This document shows positions 10,201 to 17,499 of a DNA stretch of 20,667 nt, in pieces (within the stretch, counting starts at the first letter, position 1; every line of letters starts with the position of its first letter). Position numbers and translations under genes: made by a program. The notes under the pieces were generated by a model, which saw nothing but the letters and a program-made list of their open reading frames with translations, searched no databases and was not told where the DNA came from. The DNA is from Elysia marginata (taxonomy: Eukaryota; Mollusca; Gastropoda; Plakobranchidae): assembly GCA_019649035.1 (NCBI GenBank), contig BMAT01007919.1, positions 70,980 through 91,646 on the forward strand, read 5' to 3'.

Positions 10201-13200
10201 GTCAGTTTAAGTTTGACCAATTACTTTTTTCATCTTAAGGCATTATTTTGCTTTATCTGTGACTTCCGCTACTTTAAACTTCTGCCGGTGTTTCCGAATG
10301 GCTGGATGGTTTTGATCGCTGGTTCATCAGAGACTTCCAGCATAGTTACCAATCTGGCTTTTCCGCACTTATCCTCCTCGGGAATGGATTTCATTGGGTG
10401 TTTTTATTTTGCCTTGCGACAGTACATTGCCACATCTTAAAGAAATCGTTGAACCCCCAACCATTTGCTTGTGAATTTATTGATTTTAGCCTCATTTTAT
10501 TCTACTAAAGAGCAACATATGTCAGAGGTGGCCACAGAGGTTTATGTATTAGCATGAACTACATCTTTAACTTTACCTGAAGTCTGGACTTGTTAATGGC
10601 TGTAAGGCCTTTCGAAACGAGATGTGCTGTTTCGGCTCCTCTTTTAGTATCTTTTATCTTTCATCTTCCGAGGCTTTTTAATGGTTTCTGGCCTATTGTT
10701 TGAATAGGCTGCTCAGCTACTTTAATGCCACTACTTCTTTTTTGTACCTTTCCTTTGTTGACAAACTACGGGAGTTTTTTGGCTTGAACTTCATCCTGTA
10801 CCATGACATTAATGCGTCAAGGCGTTCTCATATCTGTCAGGTCTTTTTTTTAAAAGTAAAATGGTACGAAAAAGTAAAAACGATATCCCAGCCTTAGAAT
10901 TGTGGGTTTAGACGGGAGAAGGAGCAGAAATGATCGGATTCAGAGTCCATCTCCATAATTCAGAAATAATAATATATAACTGATAATGCCCCCTAACAAA
11001 AGAGAACATTCCACGCGCCATGAAATTTCTTTTTTTTTTTATTTATTTCAAGCACTAAATTTCGCTTCGTTACTCAGCGTAACTGTGTCGCCACAGAGCA
11101 GCGCCCCTTATGCCCCAACAGACCAGTACATTAACTTGAAGGCCACTTTTAACCCATATGCAGGGTGTTGCAGGCCCACATCAGGAATTAATTGTAGCCG
11201 GGTACCCATTTTAGTGGTGGATGGACTGGAAAATTTAGGGTGAATTGCTTTCCCAAATCAATTGCAACATGCCATGGTTGGGAATTGAATCCGCGACCGC
11301 CAGATCTCTATTCCAATGCGCTAACCAATCTGCCAAGCTGCCATCAGTGATCTCTGCATGGTTGTATGAGATTTCAACAGTCATTCAACCAGAGGAGGGG
11401 AAGTTGAAGACTGACAGATAAACCCAAATCTAATGCTTATTAATAATACAGAAGAACTTCCAACTTATTACTTCTGAAGCTGACTGACCATATCAACCCC
11501 AGACCTAGCCTTTGACGCAGAAGACATAGCTCTAAAAACCAAGAGAAATGTCGAGGACCAATTGAGAGGCAGCGAACATAGACCAATCACTATGACCGTA
11601 GACAACGTAGCCCAAAGAAGGGGAACACCAAGTTTTACTAGATGGAATTACAAAAAAGACAATATTCTGAAAGATGAACACGCAGACTTCAGAATTGGAG
11701 GATGTGCAGAAGACTCGATCACTCTCATCTATCAGAGTATTGAAGATGGTTTTCATAAAAAAAAAAAAAAAAACAGTTTCATACATCATATGTATTGATA
11801 TGGAGAAAGCGTTTGATAGGGATTAGAAAAAAGAGATTATCATAAAATCTACAAAAGTATATAATACATGATAAAATGCATCAGCAGATAACAGAATACA
11901 TTAGAAACAGGAAAGCGGGAGTAAAAATTCAAGATTACTTAAGCCGTTACCACATACTCAAAGAAAGTTTCCCTCGAGGCAGTGTTTTATGTCCAGCCCC
12001 CTTCTCAATATACAGCAATGGCACCCAATCAGTTATATCATAAGGAGTCAAAAATGCTCTTTATGCTAATAATCTGGCTATGAACAGCTGAAGAAAATAT
12101 TGGAACAGCCAAAATGAAAACCTTCACAACTTTTAATGACAACCCACAATGACTCTCGCACTACATGGACGGAAAGTAAAAGAAAAAAACAACTTCCAGA
12201 ACCTTGGCATAATATTTAACTCAAGACTCACATGGAAAAACCACATCGAAGAAGGGCTGACAAGAACATGTCTCCTCAGAAAGCCAGCTTGATAAGAATA
12301 GGGAGCCGAGTCTCTAAAAAGACATACACAGGCTATGTATGACCATTCTTGGAGTCTTGTGTAACATTATATTCACGAAATGAAAAACCTCACACCGATG
12401 GAAACGTATGTCCCTCACACCGCAATGTGAAAAACAGTTCCTAATGCACCTACCTAAATCAAAAGTTCCCAAAAGAAGAACGGTTAAGGGTTTATATATG
12501 GATCAGCAGAGAATGCGTTAGCAAACGAGGGAAGTGGGGGCATACATAGAAATGCCAGATGGAAAAACAACAGGAAGCTTTATAGAGTCTGGGATCCAAT
12601 GATCCAACTACAGAGTAGAGCTGGAAGCTATCGTGAAAGCACTAACCATTCAAGGGAGGATTGCGCTGTCCATTCCCTCCAAGCCAAGGCGGTCATAATC
12701 AGCGACTCAAAGTCCTACCTAAAGAAGTTGTAAGTTGAGGAGCAGAAACACAACATATAGCTAAGGGCATCATAAATGTGGTTCAAAGTACTCAGTCTCT
12801 CGTCTTAAACAGGATTCAAGCTCACTGTGGAATGTAGGGCAATAAAAAAAAGTGGACAGCTTGGCAAAACAAGGGTCAGAACTAGAAGTTGAACAGATTG
12901 AAAGTGACCTCACGTACCTAAGTTAAGGACACTATGAAAAAAATACACTCTGAAAAATCAAGTGGAAAGTGAGCCACCCTGAATAGCACAAACAATACAG
13001 GTAGTATCGAACGCCAGGTAATCTCAACGACTACGTGCATACTGTCCCGGCCGCGGGAATGAAAACTCCACTAGACTTCTGTAGTTAACCCTCTAAACTC
13101 TGAAGCTATAAATACTAAAGAGCGTCCATAATATAATTCACCGGGTTATTTTTGAAAGCCTTGACCCCATCGCGATGCTTGACCCCCAAGAGATATAGAT

Positions 13201-14910
13201 CTTTAGACAAAGCTTTCTTTTCCGATCAATAGAGACCTTTAGCACACGCACCGTGTCTCACTACGCGTACGTGAAAATCGGGAAAGCAGATTGAGAAACT
13301 ATAAAAATAATGAAACCAGTTTCTAAAAATAGACCCACAGACGTTCGCGTCATACTCACGCGTTGCTGCTTAAAGTCTGTATTATTGATAAATTAACGTG
13401 TCAAATACTTTCCTCTCCTTTTTTTATTTGATCTAGATCAGGCGAGACTAAATCTAGGGAGGCGTGACGTCACCTACAGAAGTCTAGTGGAGTTTTCTTT
13501 CCCGCATCCCAGCCTCAGTGGTGCCACAGTTCTCCAAAAAGTTTCAGCCACAGTGACTTATTATACGATTTTGAACAAGAGCCGCAGTAGAGCTGTGTGG
13601 GTAAGCAAATAAAAAAATATTTAGTAAGGTATATTATATATTCCAGCCCTATGAGTATAGGCGAAACAAGTAAGCTATCAGCTTTAAGCCTTAAACAGAG
13701 AAAAATAAATAAAAACGCTTATGACACTTTTATGAATAGGCACACGACTGACAATGAAAGAAAAAATTATCTTAAACAGTACAAAAACATACAATGGTAA
13801 CAATAAAGAAAAAAAATAGTTAAGAAAATGAACTGCGCAGAAATCTAGATAAAAATCTATGGAGCGGACTTCAGGAAAAATAAAAAGGGTGTGTACTGGG
13901 GAAAGATACCTATTGAATCACGAATATGCACAGCGGAATCCTATATTGAAAGAAATAATGAGCAAACTGGTAGAATAAGACGAAATATCAAGTTAAACGA
14001 GAATTTGTTACACTAAAAATAGGAGTACACCAAGCATATCTAAAATTAGCAAGACAGATTAAATTCAAAATCGACTGAGCCTCTCCAAAACTTTCTCTAA
14101 AAAGTCGATTTTGAATTTAATCTGTCTTGCTAATTCTTGGAAAAAATACCTTACTAAATATTTCAAATTTGCTTTTAATGCTATTAGTCTGTTGTGGCCG
14201 ATCCCTAAATAATTTAATCTATAGTGTTAGCAAAACAAAACCGCTAATACCTTATCCTTACAGCGCGTTACTGAAAGTTTGAAGGCAACAACCTATAAGA
14301 TAGAGATATGTGTTACATAAAAAACCTAATGTCAACCTTTTTTTTTACTTTATCATAATGAAAGAATCTATCTATTACTGTAAGAGTACGCAATAATTCC
14401 AGATCTACATTGAGAACTGAGTCAAGACTCAACAACCGATCTTTCCTTTTTACAATGAAGAAGATTGTGATTAAAAAGCTGAACGACAGTAAAGAGTAGA
14501 ATAATGGAGAGATTTTATTGGTATGAAATTAACAATAGAGAGAAAATGAATTTCCATGGAAATACCCGAAATGCCTGCCTTAAATAGTATTATTCGAACC
14601 TTCCACTTGTAGTTCCTGTAGCTGCGAACCCCACCGAATTGACACTTACAATGATGGAGATAAGGTTGCAGCAGGATTTTCAAAGCCGTAAATCACTGAG
14701 TAAATTCACCGCTACAAATTTCAAATTTTCAAAATGTAAGAAGACCTGTTCTAGATCTAGAAATTTAGTACTATTGTAGTTACCGAGAACCAAACTCCTC
14801 CCAAAGATATAAACAATTCGTATCAACGTAAACTTACCAATTATAACAAAGCATCCGGTGACGATAAACTCATTGCGTAAGAAATATAACGCAACGGTTG
14901 CTTTTTTCAT
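2165..14910 (-). CDS. Claudin/PMP22-superfamily four-span membrane protein, four coding exons
   Basis: The CDS joins 14838-14910, 8196-8447, 5033-5173 and 2165-2376 (minus strand), giving 225 codons plus TGA. All three introns are phase 1 with GT...AG borders, and the frame stays open across every junction. Predicted membrane segments: about residues 15-33, 115-136, 148-168 and 187-207. The first extracellular loop (about 34-112) carries W38, G75-L76-W77, C80 and C99, the W-GLW-C-C signature of the superfamily; an Ala-Arg at 115-116 opens the second segment as in claudins. The tail is short (about 18 residues) with a CQC pair and a final Val. Known members build junctions, modulate channels or organise membranes. 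The exact subfamily cannot be named: W to GLW and Cys to Cys spacings are longer than in classical claudins. The Met is the first after an in-frame TAG (14941-14943) and has G at -3. Exons are seen; function is inferred. Confidence 0.85.
2395..2463. repeat. (AAT)n imperfect microsatellite
   Basis: AAT units are interrupted by AATG and AGT variants. On the minus strand this is an ATT-rich tail like those ending SINE copies in this window. It starts only about 20 bp inside intron 3 from the exon 4 acceptor. Confidence 0.9.
2555..2882 (-). mobile_element. tRNA-derived SINE, nearly complete
   Basis: Read on the minus strand from 2882, the first 60 bases are tRNA-like. There is an A box (GTGGCAAAGTGG) at 2874-2863 followed by TTAGCGC, and a B box (GGTTCGACTCC) at 2835-2825. 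A body follows with TTGGGAAAGCGATTTGCCC and CACCTGTAAAACGGGTACC, a core shared with the copy at 11185-11344. The 3' end has GTAAAGTCATGAGACTGCC and a short ATT tail near 2570-2555. It is about 330 bp, in sense orientation within intron 3. The core resembles SINEs I know from molluscs, possibly the MetaSINE group. It encodes no protein; the small frames across it are meaningless. Confidence 0.8.
3391..3435. repeat. (AG)n run inside tandem copy 1
   Basis: AG dinucleotides with one GG interruption, sitting between the GATAGATA word and ATGTGAACT of the larger repeat unit. Confidence 0.9.
3661..3708. repeat. (AG)n run inside tandem copy 2
   Basis: AG dinucleotides with a single AAG phase shift, at the equivalent place in the second copy. 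In the third copy the equivalent run (about 3893-3911) has decayed. Confidence 0.9.
4204..4345 (-). mobile_element. SINE 3' end with (ATT)n tail
   Basis: On the minus strand the order is GAGGCGCTTTTAGAC, then AAGGCGCGATATAAATC, then a 70-bp ATT microsatellite (4274-4204). This order is the typical 3' end of short retroposons in mollusc genomes. No tRNA-like head was found upstream, so the copy is 5'-truncated or its head has decayed. Confidence 0.55.
4590..4700 (-). mobile_element. Second SINE-like 3' end fragment
   Basis: On the minus strand it reads CGGGGAACCCATGTAAAGCGC, then TTAGAGCATATAAG, then GATAAATACGCTCTTT. It shares the GTAAAGCGCTTAGAG word with other SINE 3' ends. Only this end is recognisable and no ATT tail is retained. 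Confidence 0.5.
4873..4921. repeat. Short imperfect inverted repeat
   Basis: ACACTCG (4873-4879) pairs with CGAGTGT (4915-4921), and AAAGTG (4880-4885) with CACTTT (4907-4912), leaving a 2-nt bulge and a 21-nt loop. It may be chance or the trace of a small foldback element. It lies in intron 3 close to exon 3. Confidence 0.4.
5033..5173 (-). CDS. Coding exon 3: membrane segment 2 and start of segment 3
   Basis: The exon is 141 nt and phase 1 at both ends, encoding residues 110-155. The acceptor CTGTTTTCCAG has AG at 5175-5174; the donor G|GTGAGA lies at 5032-5031. The peptide begins EWLDDARFFCYLSPILATFG, where the Ala-Arg before the hydrophobic stretch matches the conserved arginine at the start of claudin segment 2. 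It continues through the cytoplasmic turn (GKYTGQIYTEQ) into TGHVLFVFS, the start of segment 3, which is completed by the next exon. Confidence 0.85.
5174..6040. other. Intron 2, first part: no recognised feature
   Basis: AT-rich intronic sequence. I found no exon-like frame with splice sites and no transposon motif. Confidence 0.4.
6041..6970. repeat. Two diverged direct-repeat pairs within intron 2
   Basis: Around 6076-6120 and 6927-6966 the words TGACCTAT(G/T)TCTACCC, AAATA and ATTGG recur in the same order. Around 6331-6372 and 6731-6766 AGATCAAAGAA..AAAACA and TGCCATTA recur. The two motifs appear in opposite order in the two halves, so this is not a simple duplication. They may be parts of an old dispersed repeat; no coding potential is seen. 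Confidence 0.35.
6971..8195. other. Intron 2, remainder: no recognised feature
   Basis: AT-rich intronic DNA with two TAGATCTA words (7239, 7374). The minus-strand frame at 7452-7667 has no family resemblance and no good splice context, so I do not call it an exon. Confidence 0.4.
8196..8447 (-). CDS. Coding exon 2: extracellular loop 1 with W-GLW-C-C signature
   Basis: The exon is 252 nt and phase 1 at both ends, encoding residues 26-108. The acceptor is TTTCTCTCCTAG, with AG at 8449-8448. The donor is G|GTAAC at 8195-8194. It begins with the end of membrane segment 1 (LVLLIAPLG) and then encodes the whole first extracellular loop. Key residues are W38, C49, C61, W66, G75-L76-W77, C80 and C99, and the exon ends in an acidic DFDDD stretch. 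The C80/C99 pair matches the loop disulfide of claudins; C49/C61 could form a second bond. ORFs overlapping this exon in other frames are shadows. Confidence 0.85.
8810..9030. repeat. Outlying degenerate copies of the 48-bp unit
   Basis: Words close to the 9505-9662 units recur here: ATCATAAACCAGCACTAA near 8817, TAATTAATCATACACCA near 8915, and CAAAGCAGTGAAATAAAGCG near 9006. The order and spacing suggest an older, larger array broken by point changes and indels. Confidence 0.35.
9505..9662. repeat. Minisatellite, about 3.3 units of 47-48 bp
   Basis: Units begin at 9505, 9552, 9600 and 9648. Each follows the scheme GTGATCA..., CAGCAGTGAAACAAAGCG, GAAATCA, then a T-rich end. Units 1 and 2 are most alike; unit 3 is more diverged and unit 4 partial. 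The array directly abuts the end of the RT relic at 9690-10840, so it may have been the 3' tail region of that element. Confidence 0.6.
9690..10840 (-). pseudogene. Non-LTR reverse transcriptase relic (C-terminal half, CCHC region)
   Basis: Translating the minus strand with frame changes gives pieces in RT order: MSWYRMKFKPKNSRSL (about 10815-10753), LTAINKSRLQVKLK (near 10600), INKFTSKWLGV-like (near 10480), EEDKCGKARLVTMLEVSDEP (10380-10321), and GFLIRSVFYHLSSNASLVRLG with DPSCPQC (9991-9899). The order matches the thumb and C-terminal zinc-binding region of non-LTR elements. The C-x2-C is kept, but the following His has become Asn and the last Cys is not retained. Similar CCHC regions occur in the R2/NeSL group, but clade is uncertain. 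Stops and frameshifts show it is dead. It lies in sense orientation in intron 1. Confidence 0.65.
11185..11344 (-). mobile_element. tRNA-derived SINE, second copy
   Basis: On the minus strand from 11344 there is a tRNA-like head with GCTTGGCAGATTGGTTAGCGC and a B box GATTCAATTCC (11291-11281). The shared core follows: TTGGGAAAGCAATTC..CC, then TAAAATGGGTACCCGGCTAC. The alignment to the copy at 2555-2882 is clear over about 150 bp and then fades, so this copy is 3'-truncated or its 3' part has diverged. It lies in sense orientation in intron 1. Confidence 0.75.
11490..13045 (+). pseudogene. I-like LINE relic: endonuclease end, RT, RNase H
   Basis: Order on the plus strand: endonuclease tail with STPDLAF (11493), DQL and GSEHRPIT (from 11568; family GSDHRPI); then RWNYKK; RT motif IDMEKAFDR (11794-11820); PRGSVLCPAPFSIYSNG (from about 11973); LYANNLAM (from 12056), the catalytic box YADD changed to YANN; and NFQNLGIIFNSRLTWKNHIE (12191-12250). 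RNase H follows, with ELEAI (near 12620), ISDSKSYL (near 12700), AHCG and VDSLAKQG (near 12850). EN-RT-RNase H order is characteristic of I-type LINEs. Several stops are present, and the region between EN and the first RT motif is shortened around a 17-A run (11757-11773). It is antisense to the host gene in intron 1. Confidence 0.8.
13053..13505. mobile_element. MITE-like element with 32-bp terminal inverted repeats
   Basis: Left TIR 13053-13084 (GCGGGAATGAAAACTCC... to ...CTTCTGTAG) and right TIR 13474-13505 are inverted copies with one mismatch in 32. The interior of about 390 bp has no transposase frame. Flanks carry TCCCGGCC (13045-13052) and TCCCAGCC (13507-13514), a possible 8-bp target duplication with one mismatch and a 1-base offset, which would suggest the hAT superfamily. 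A TGACGTCA palindrome sits near the right end (13465-13472). It starts where the LINE relic stops being recognisable. Confidence 0.7.
13506..14040. other. Intron 1 stretch right of the TIR element
   Basis: No clear feature. A plus-strand frame at 13597-13800 is Lys/Tyr-rich and resembles no family I know. The first 100 bases could be the displaced 3' end of the I-like LINE, but the translation is too decayed to say. Confidence 0.3.
14044..14135. repeat. Perfect 33-bp inverted repeat, 26-nt loop
   Basis: The left arm 14044-14076 and right arm 14103-14135 are exact reverse complements over all 33 bases, with a spacer at 14077-14102. A further CCAAG (14030-14034) and CTTGG (14136-14140) could extend the stem across a 9-nt bulge on the left side. 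Transcribed from either strand it would fold into a long hairpin. It lies in intron 1 of the claudin-like gene, about 700 bp from exon 1. Confidence 0.85.
14141..14837. other. Intron 1, part next to exon 1: no recognised feature
   Basis: AT-rich sequence. The minus-strand frame at 14471-14683 has no recognised similarity. A TAGATCTA word is at 14752. Confidence 0.35.
14838..14910 (-). CDS. Coding exon 1: N-terminus and most of membrane segment 1
   Basis: This exon encodes residues 1-24 plus the first base of codon 25. It starts with the basic MKKATV stretch and runs into the hydrophobic FIVTGCFVII, the first half of the first membrane segment. The donor at 14837-14836 reads G|GTAAGTTT, close to the ideal consensus, and leaves phase 1. 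Joining to the exon ending at 8447 completes an Ala codon and continues the hydrophobic run as LVLLIAPLG, which strongly supports the join. Two in-frame TAG codons (14941-14943 and 14947-14949) lie upstream, so translation cannot begin much further up unless another splice intervenes. Confidence 0.8.
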
Positions 14911-14959
14911 ATCATTTACAAATAGATTTAGGTTATAAATCTATACCTATATTGGAACT
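14911..14959 (-). other. Possible 5' UTR piece behind a splice acceptor
   Basis: On the minus strand a pyrimidine-rich stretch ends in TTCCTCGTTTCTAG, with AG at 14961-14960, 49 nt upstream of the proposed start codon. It has the form of a 3' splice site, so the first transcribed exon may lie at higher coordinates. The stretch up to the ATG contains in-frame TAG codons, consistent with untranslated sequence. No TATA box or other core promoter was recognised. Confidence 0.35.
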
Positions 14960-14961
14960 CT

Positions 14962-16130
14962 AGAAACGAGGAAGAAACAAAAAATAAATCATCTGTGACA
15001 TTAAAGCCACCAATGGCAATGGTTCAATAAAAGAATCCGATATTGTTCATCACATTCCGCCGCGCCTACCGAAATTTCCAATATTTTACCTAGAACTAAT
15101 AAAGCTGTCACAACTCCTTTGCGACATAAAATAGTTTATGGCTTCGTTTCTTCATTGCTTATGATGCATAAACACAGTGAGAATGGTCTTGGTTTGTCTT
15201 GCAGCTTTACACAAAAAGGTTACTTCGCAATCCCCCCCCCTCCCCCCCCTACAAAAGAAGATAAAAGAAAGAACAAAGCAAACGAAAAGAAGAACTTATG
15301 ATTTACGAGTACTAAAAATTGTCCAGTCGCAAATATATGCGTGAAAATGTAGAAGAATGCTTCAAAAAGTGTAACGCAGTAAAAGTTGCTGTGAAAGCTG
15401 GGCGGTCTGAAAATTTTTCTTGTTAAGATGTTCATAGTGAAGTCATCTCTATTCTTCCCTACTTTTTAATATCCCTTGCTCGTTTCAATCATGAAACGTT
15501 CGTATGACTTGAGGCTATCATGAGTTCAATGAACTGATCTAGGGAAACAGATCCTGTTATATATAAGATACGAGTCTAGGGTGATTAAGGCCAACATGAA
15601 CGCTGGGTCTATTCACCCAATATACCATCAGACGTATTGAGGATAACAGTCTTTTTGCAGAAATGTTCAGAATAGATAGTTTAACCAAACATGTTGTTAC
15701 AAGTAGCTGTTTTCGCAAAAGACCAAGCAGCAACGAAAAAAAAAACCCAATAATAACTAGCGACTCATTAAAAGATTTACGAAGGATGAGATTTTATGAT
15801 TATTAGGACTGGAGGGATTGATCTAGGATTTGTCAACACTGTCAGAAAATTATAAGAAAGCAAACAGTTTTAAACACATAGCATTTAATTATACACTTTT
15901 TAAATCTCTAAAACTAAATGGAAATATAATATAAATAAATGGTCAGGAGTTATGTAAGAATAAAACGTTTGTGATTTTCTTTATGATCAAACAAAGCTAT
16001 ATTTTAAAAAAAACTAGGATAAGGGGTCAGTCTTCAATCTCGACTAAAGGAAAGACGAAGTCTCAGTGTTTTCAATAGAAGAACTTGTTCTATGTTACTG
16101 TATCTTCATAAGAAAACACTAGCCGGCCAT
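14962..16130. other. Upstream of the gene: mostly featureless
   Basis: Apart from the C-rich tract at 15232-15249 I see no gene, RNA or mobile-element motif. The promoter or first exon of the minus-strand gene could be here, but nothing identifies it. Confidence 0.35.
15232..15249. repeat. C9-T-C8 tract (G-rich on the minus strand)
   Basis: Two C runs are separated by one T. The minus strand has 17 G in 18 bases, enough for a short G-quadruplex; the plus strand could form an i-motif. The proline and glycine runs in frames crossing it are artefacts. Confidence 0.8.
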
Positions 16131-16139
16131 AACTCTTCC

Positions 16140-17265
16140 GGATGAATAATCCGGGCCTGTAAAACACGTTGTTATTGAAGATCTTAATTTTTAGGGTTGG
16201 AACATAGGTTTTAAGTTAGAGCTTTTAAATAGAATGGAAAGCGCTGACCATTAGGACATCGAAAGGCAAGACATGCGATTTTGTAATGGATGCGTGATGC
16301 AATTGGGAACCAGAAAAGGTTTTTTAGAGGAGGTGAAATATAATATTTTTTATGATTTTACATATTTTGCTTTGCAGTTTTATTCTAAATATTTTTCTTT
16401 TTATATTTTTAAGTTTGTTTTCAGAACCACTAGCTGAAAGAGAATTACAATAATCTAACCTTACCAACTCCAGAGCGCAAGATAATTATTTATTTGCACT
16501 TTGTCTTCGTAGATAATTTCTGATTTTGGAAGAAATTCTTTCCACATGTAAGAAACACATTTTTTTTTTCAAAATGAGACATTTGATGGTCTACTGTAAA
16601 GTTAGATTTGAAAGGGGCACCTAGACCCCTTAGCTTGTTCGAAAACAAAATATTTTCACCACGCAGTTCTTAAAAGCAATGGTACATTTATTGATCTCAT
16701 TTTTATTGGTGTACAGGAGAGAATAATTTCTGTCTTGCGTCTATTAAATTTGAATTTATTGGAAACCCCCTAAGCCTAAATCTAGTTGATACAGCTTTAA
16801 ATAGAAGTATATACATCTGCATGGTATAACCATATAAACGATAACAAAAACCATATTAAGCCGGGACATTTGTGATTGGTTGTGAATATAACGAGAAGAG
16901 AATTTGCCCTAAAACAGACAGCTGAGAGACACCGTATCTAGCTTACCCAGAATCATGCCCTCCAGCCCTCGAACACTCAGTTTGTGTTCTGATTTCTAAA
17001 TATGAAGTTCACAATTTTAGGGCGTTATCTTTAAACGAGAAAGAAATTTCCAGTCGCCTTGAAAGTATTCGGTAGGCTATAGTGTCGAAAGCAGCAGATA
17101 AATAAAGTAGTGGTAGAACTGACTCTTGTTCAGGGTATGCTACTTCAAGAGGGCAGAATAAAACTTGAAAAGCGCGGTTTCAGCGCTATGCTTCTTTTTG
17201 TAGGCAGATTAGTTGAAAAGTAAGTTGGAAACTTGTCTGTAGTCTTTTAACTCGTCAGCGATTGG
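16140..17265 (-). pseudogene. CR1/L2-like LINE reverse transcriptase relic
   Basis: Minus-strand pieces follow RT order with frame changes: LKDYRQVSNL (near 17250; family NYRPVSNL), SAYKKKHSAETALFKFY (near 17200), LSAAFDTIAYRILSRRLEIS (17106-17045), YGVSQLSVLGQILFSLYSQP (16945-16885), LYGYTMQMYI at the YADDTQ(L/M)YI box (near 16820), and VRLDYCNSLSA (near 16450). The signatures AAFDTIDH, GVPQGSVLGP and RLDYCNSL belong to CR1/L2-type LINEs. Both catalytic aspartates are lost and stops are frequent, so it is inactive. It lies upstream of the claudin-like gene. Confidence 0.7.
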
Positions 17266-17499
17266 CATAAATGTTAGAAGAAACCTGTGGTGGAATTTGC
17301 CAGAAAATATTTTTTATTGTAATTTTAGGAGAAGCGCATCGTCTATTGAACGAAAGCCCGCAGCAGAAAACAAAGAAAAGATTGCCTACTTAAAACAAAT
17401 TTCTCAGACATCACACACGTTTGCATGGCCCCGTGTTTTTTCTCTGCTTACAATATCTTTAAAATTGCAAAACTTTTTTCTCTCTTCGTTTTAAGCCTT

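Noticed and set aside
13597..13800. 67-codon Lys/Tyr-rich plus-strand frame
   Set aside because: Composition follows the AT-rich background, and no family or splice context is recognisable.
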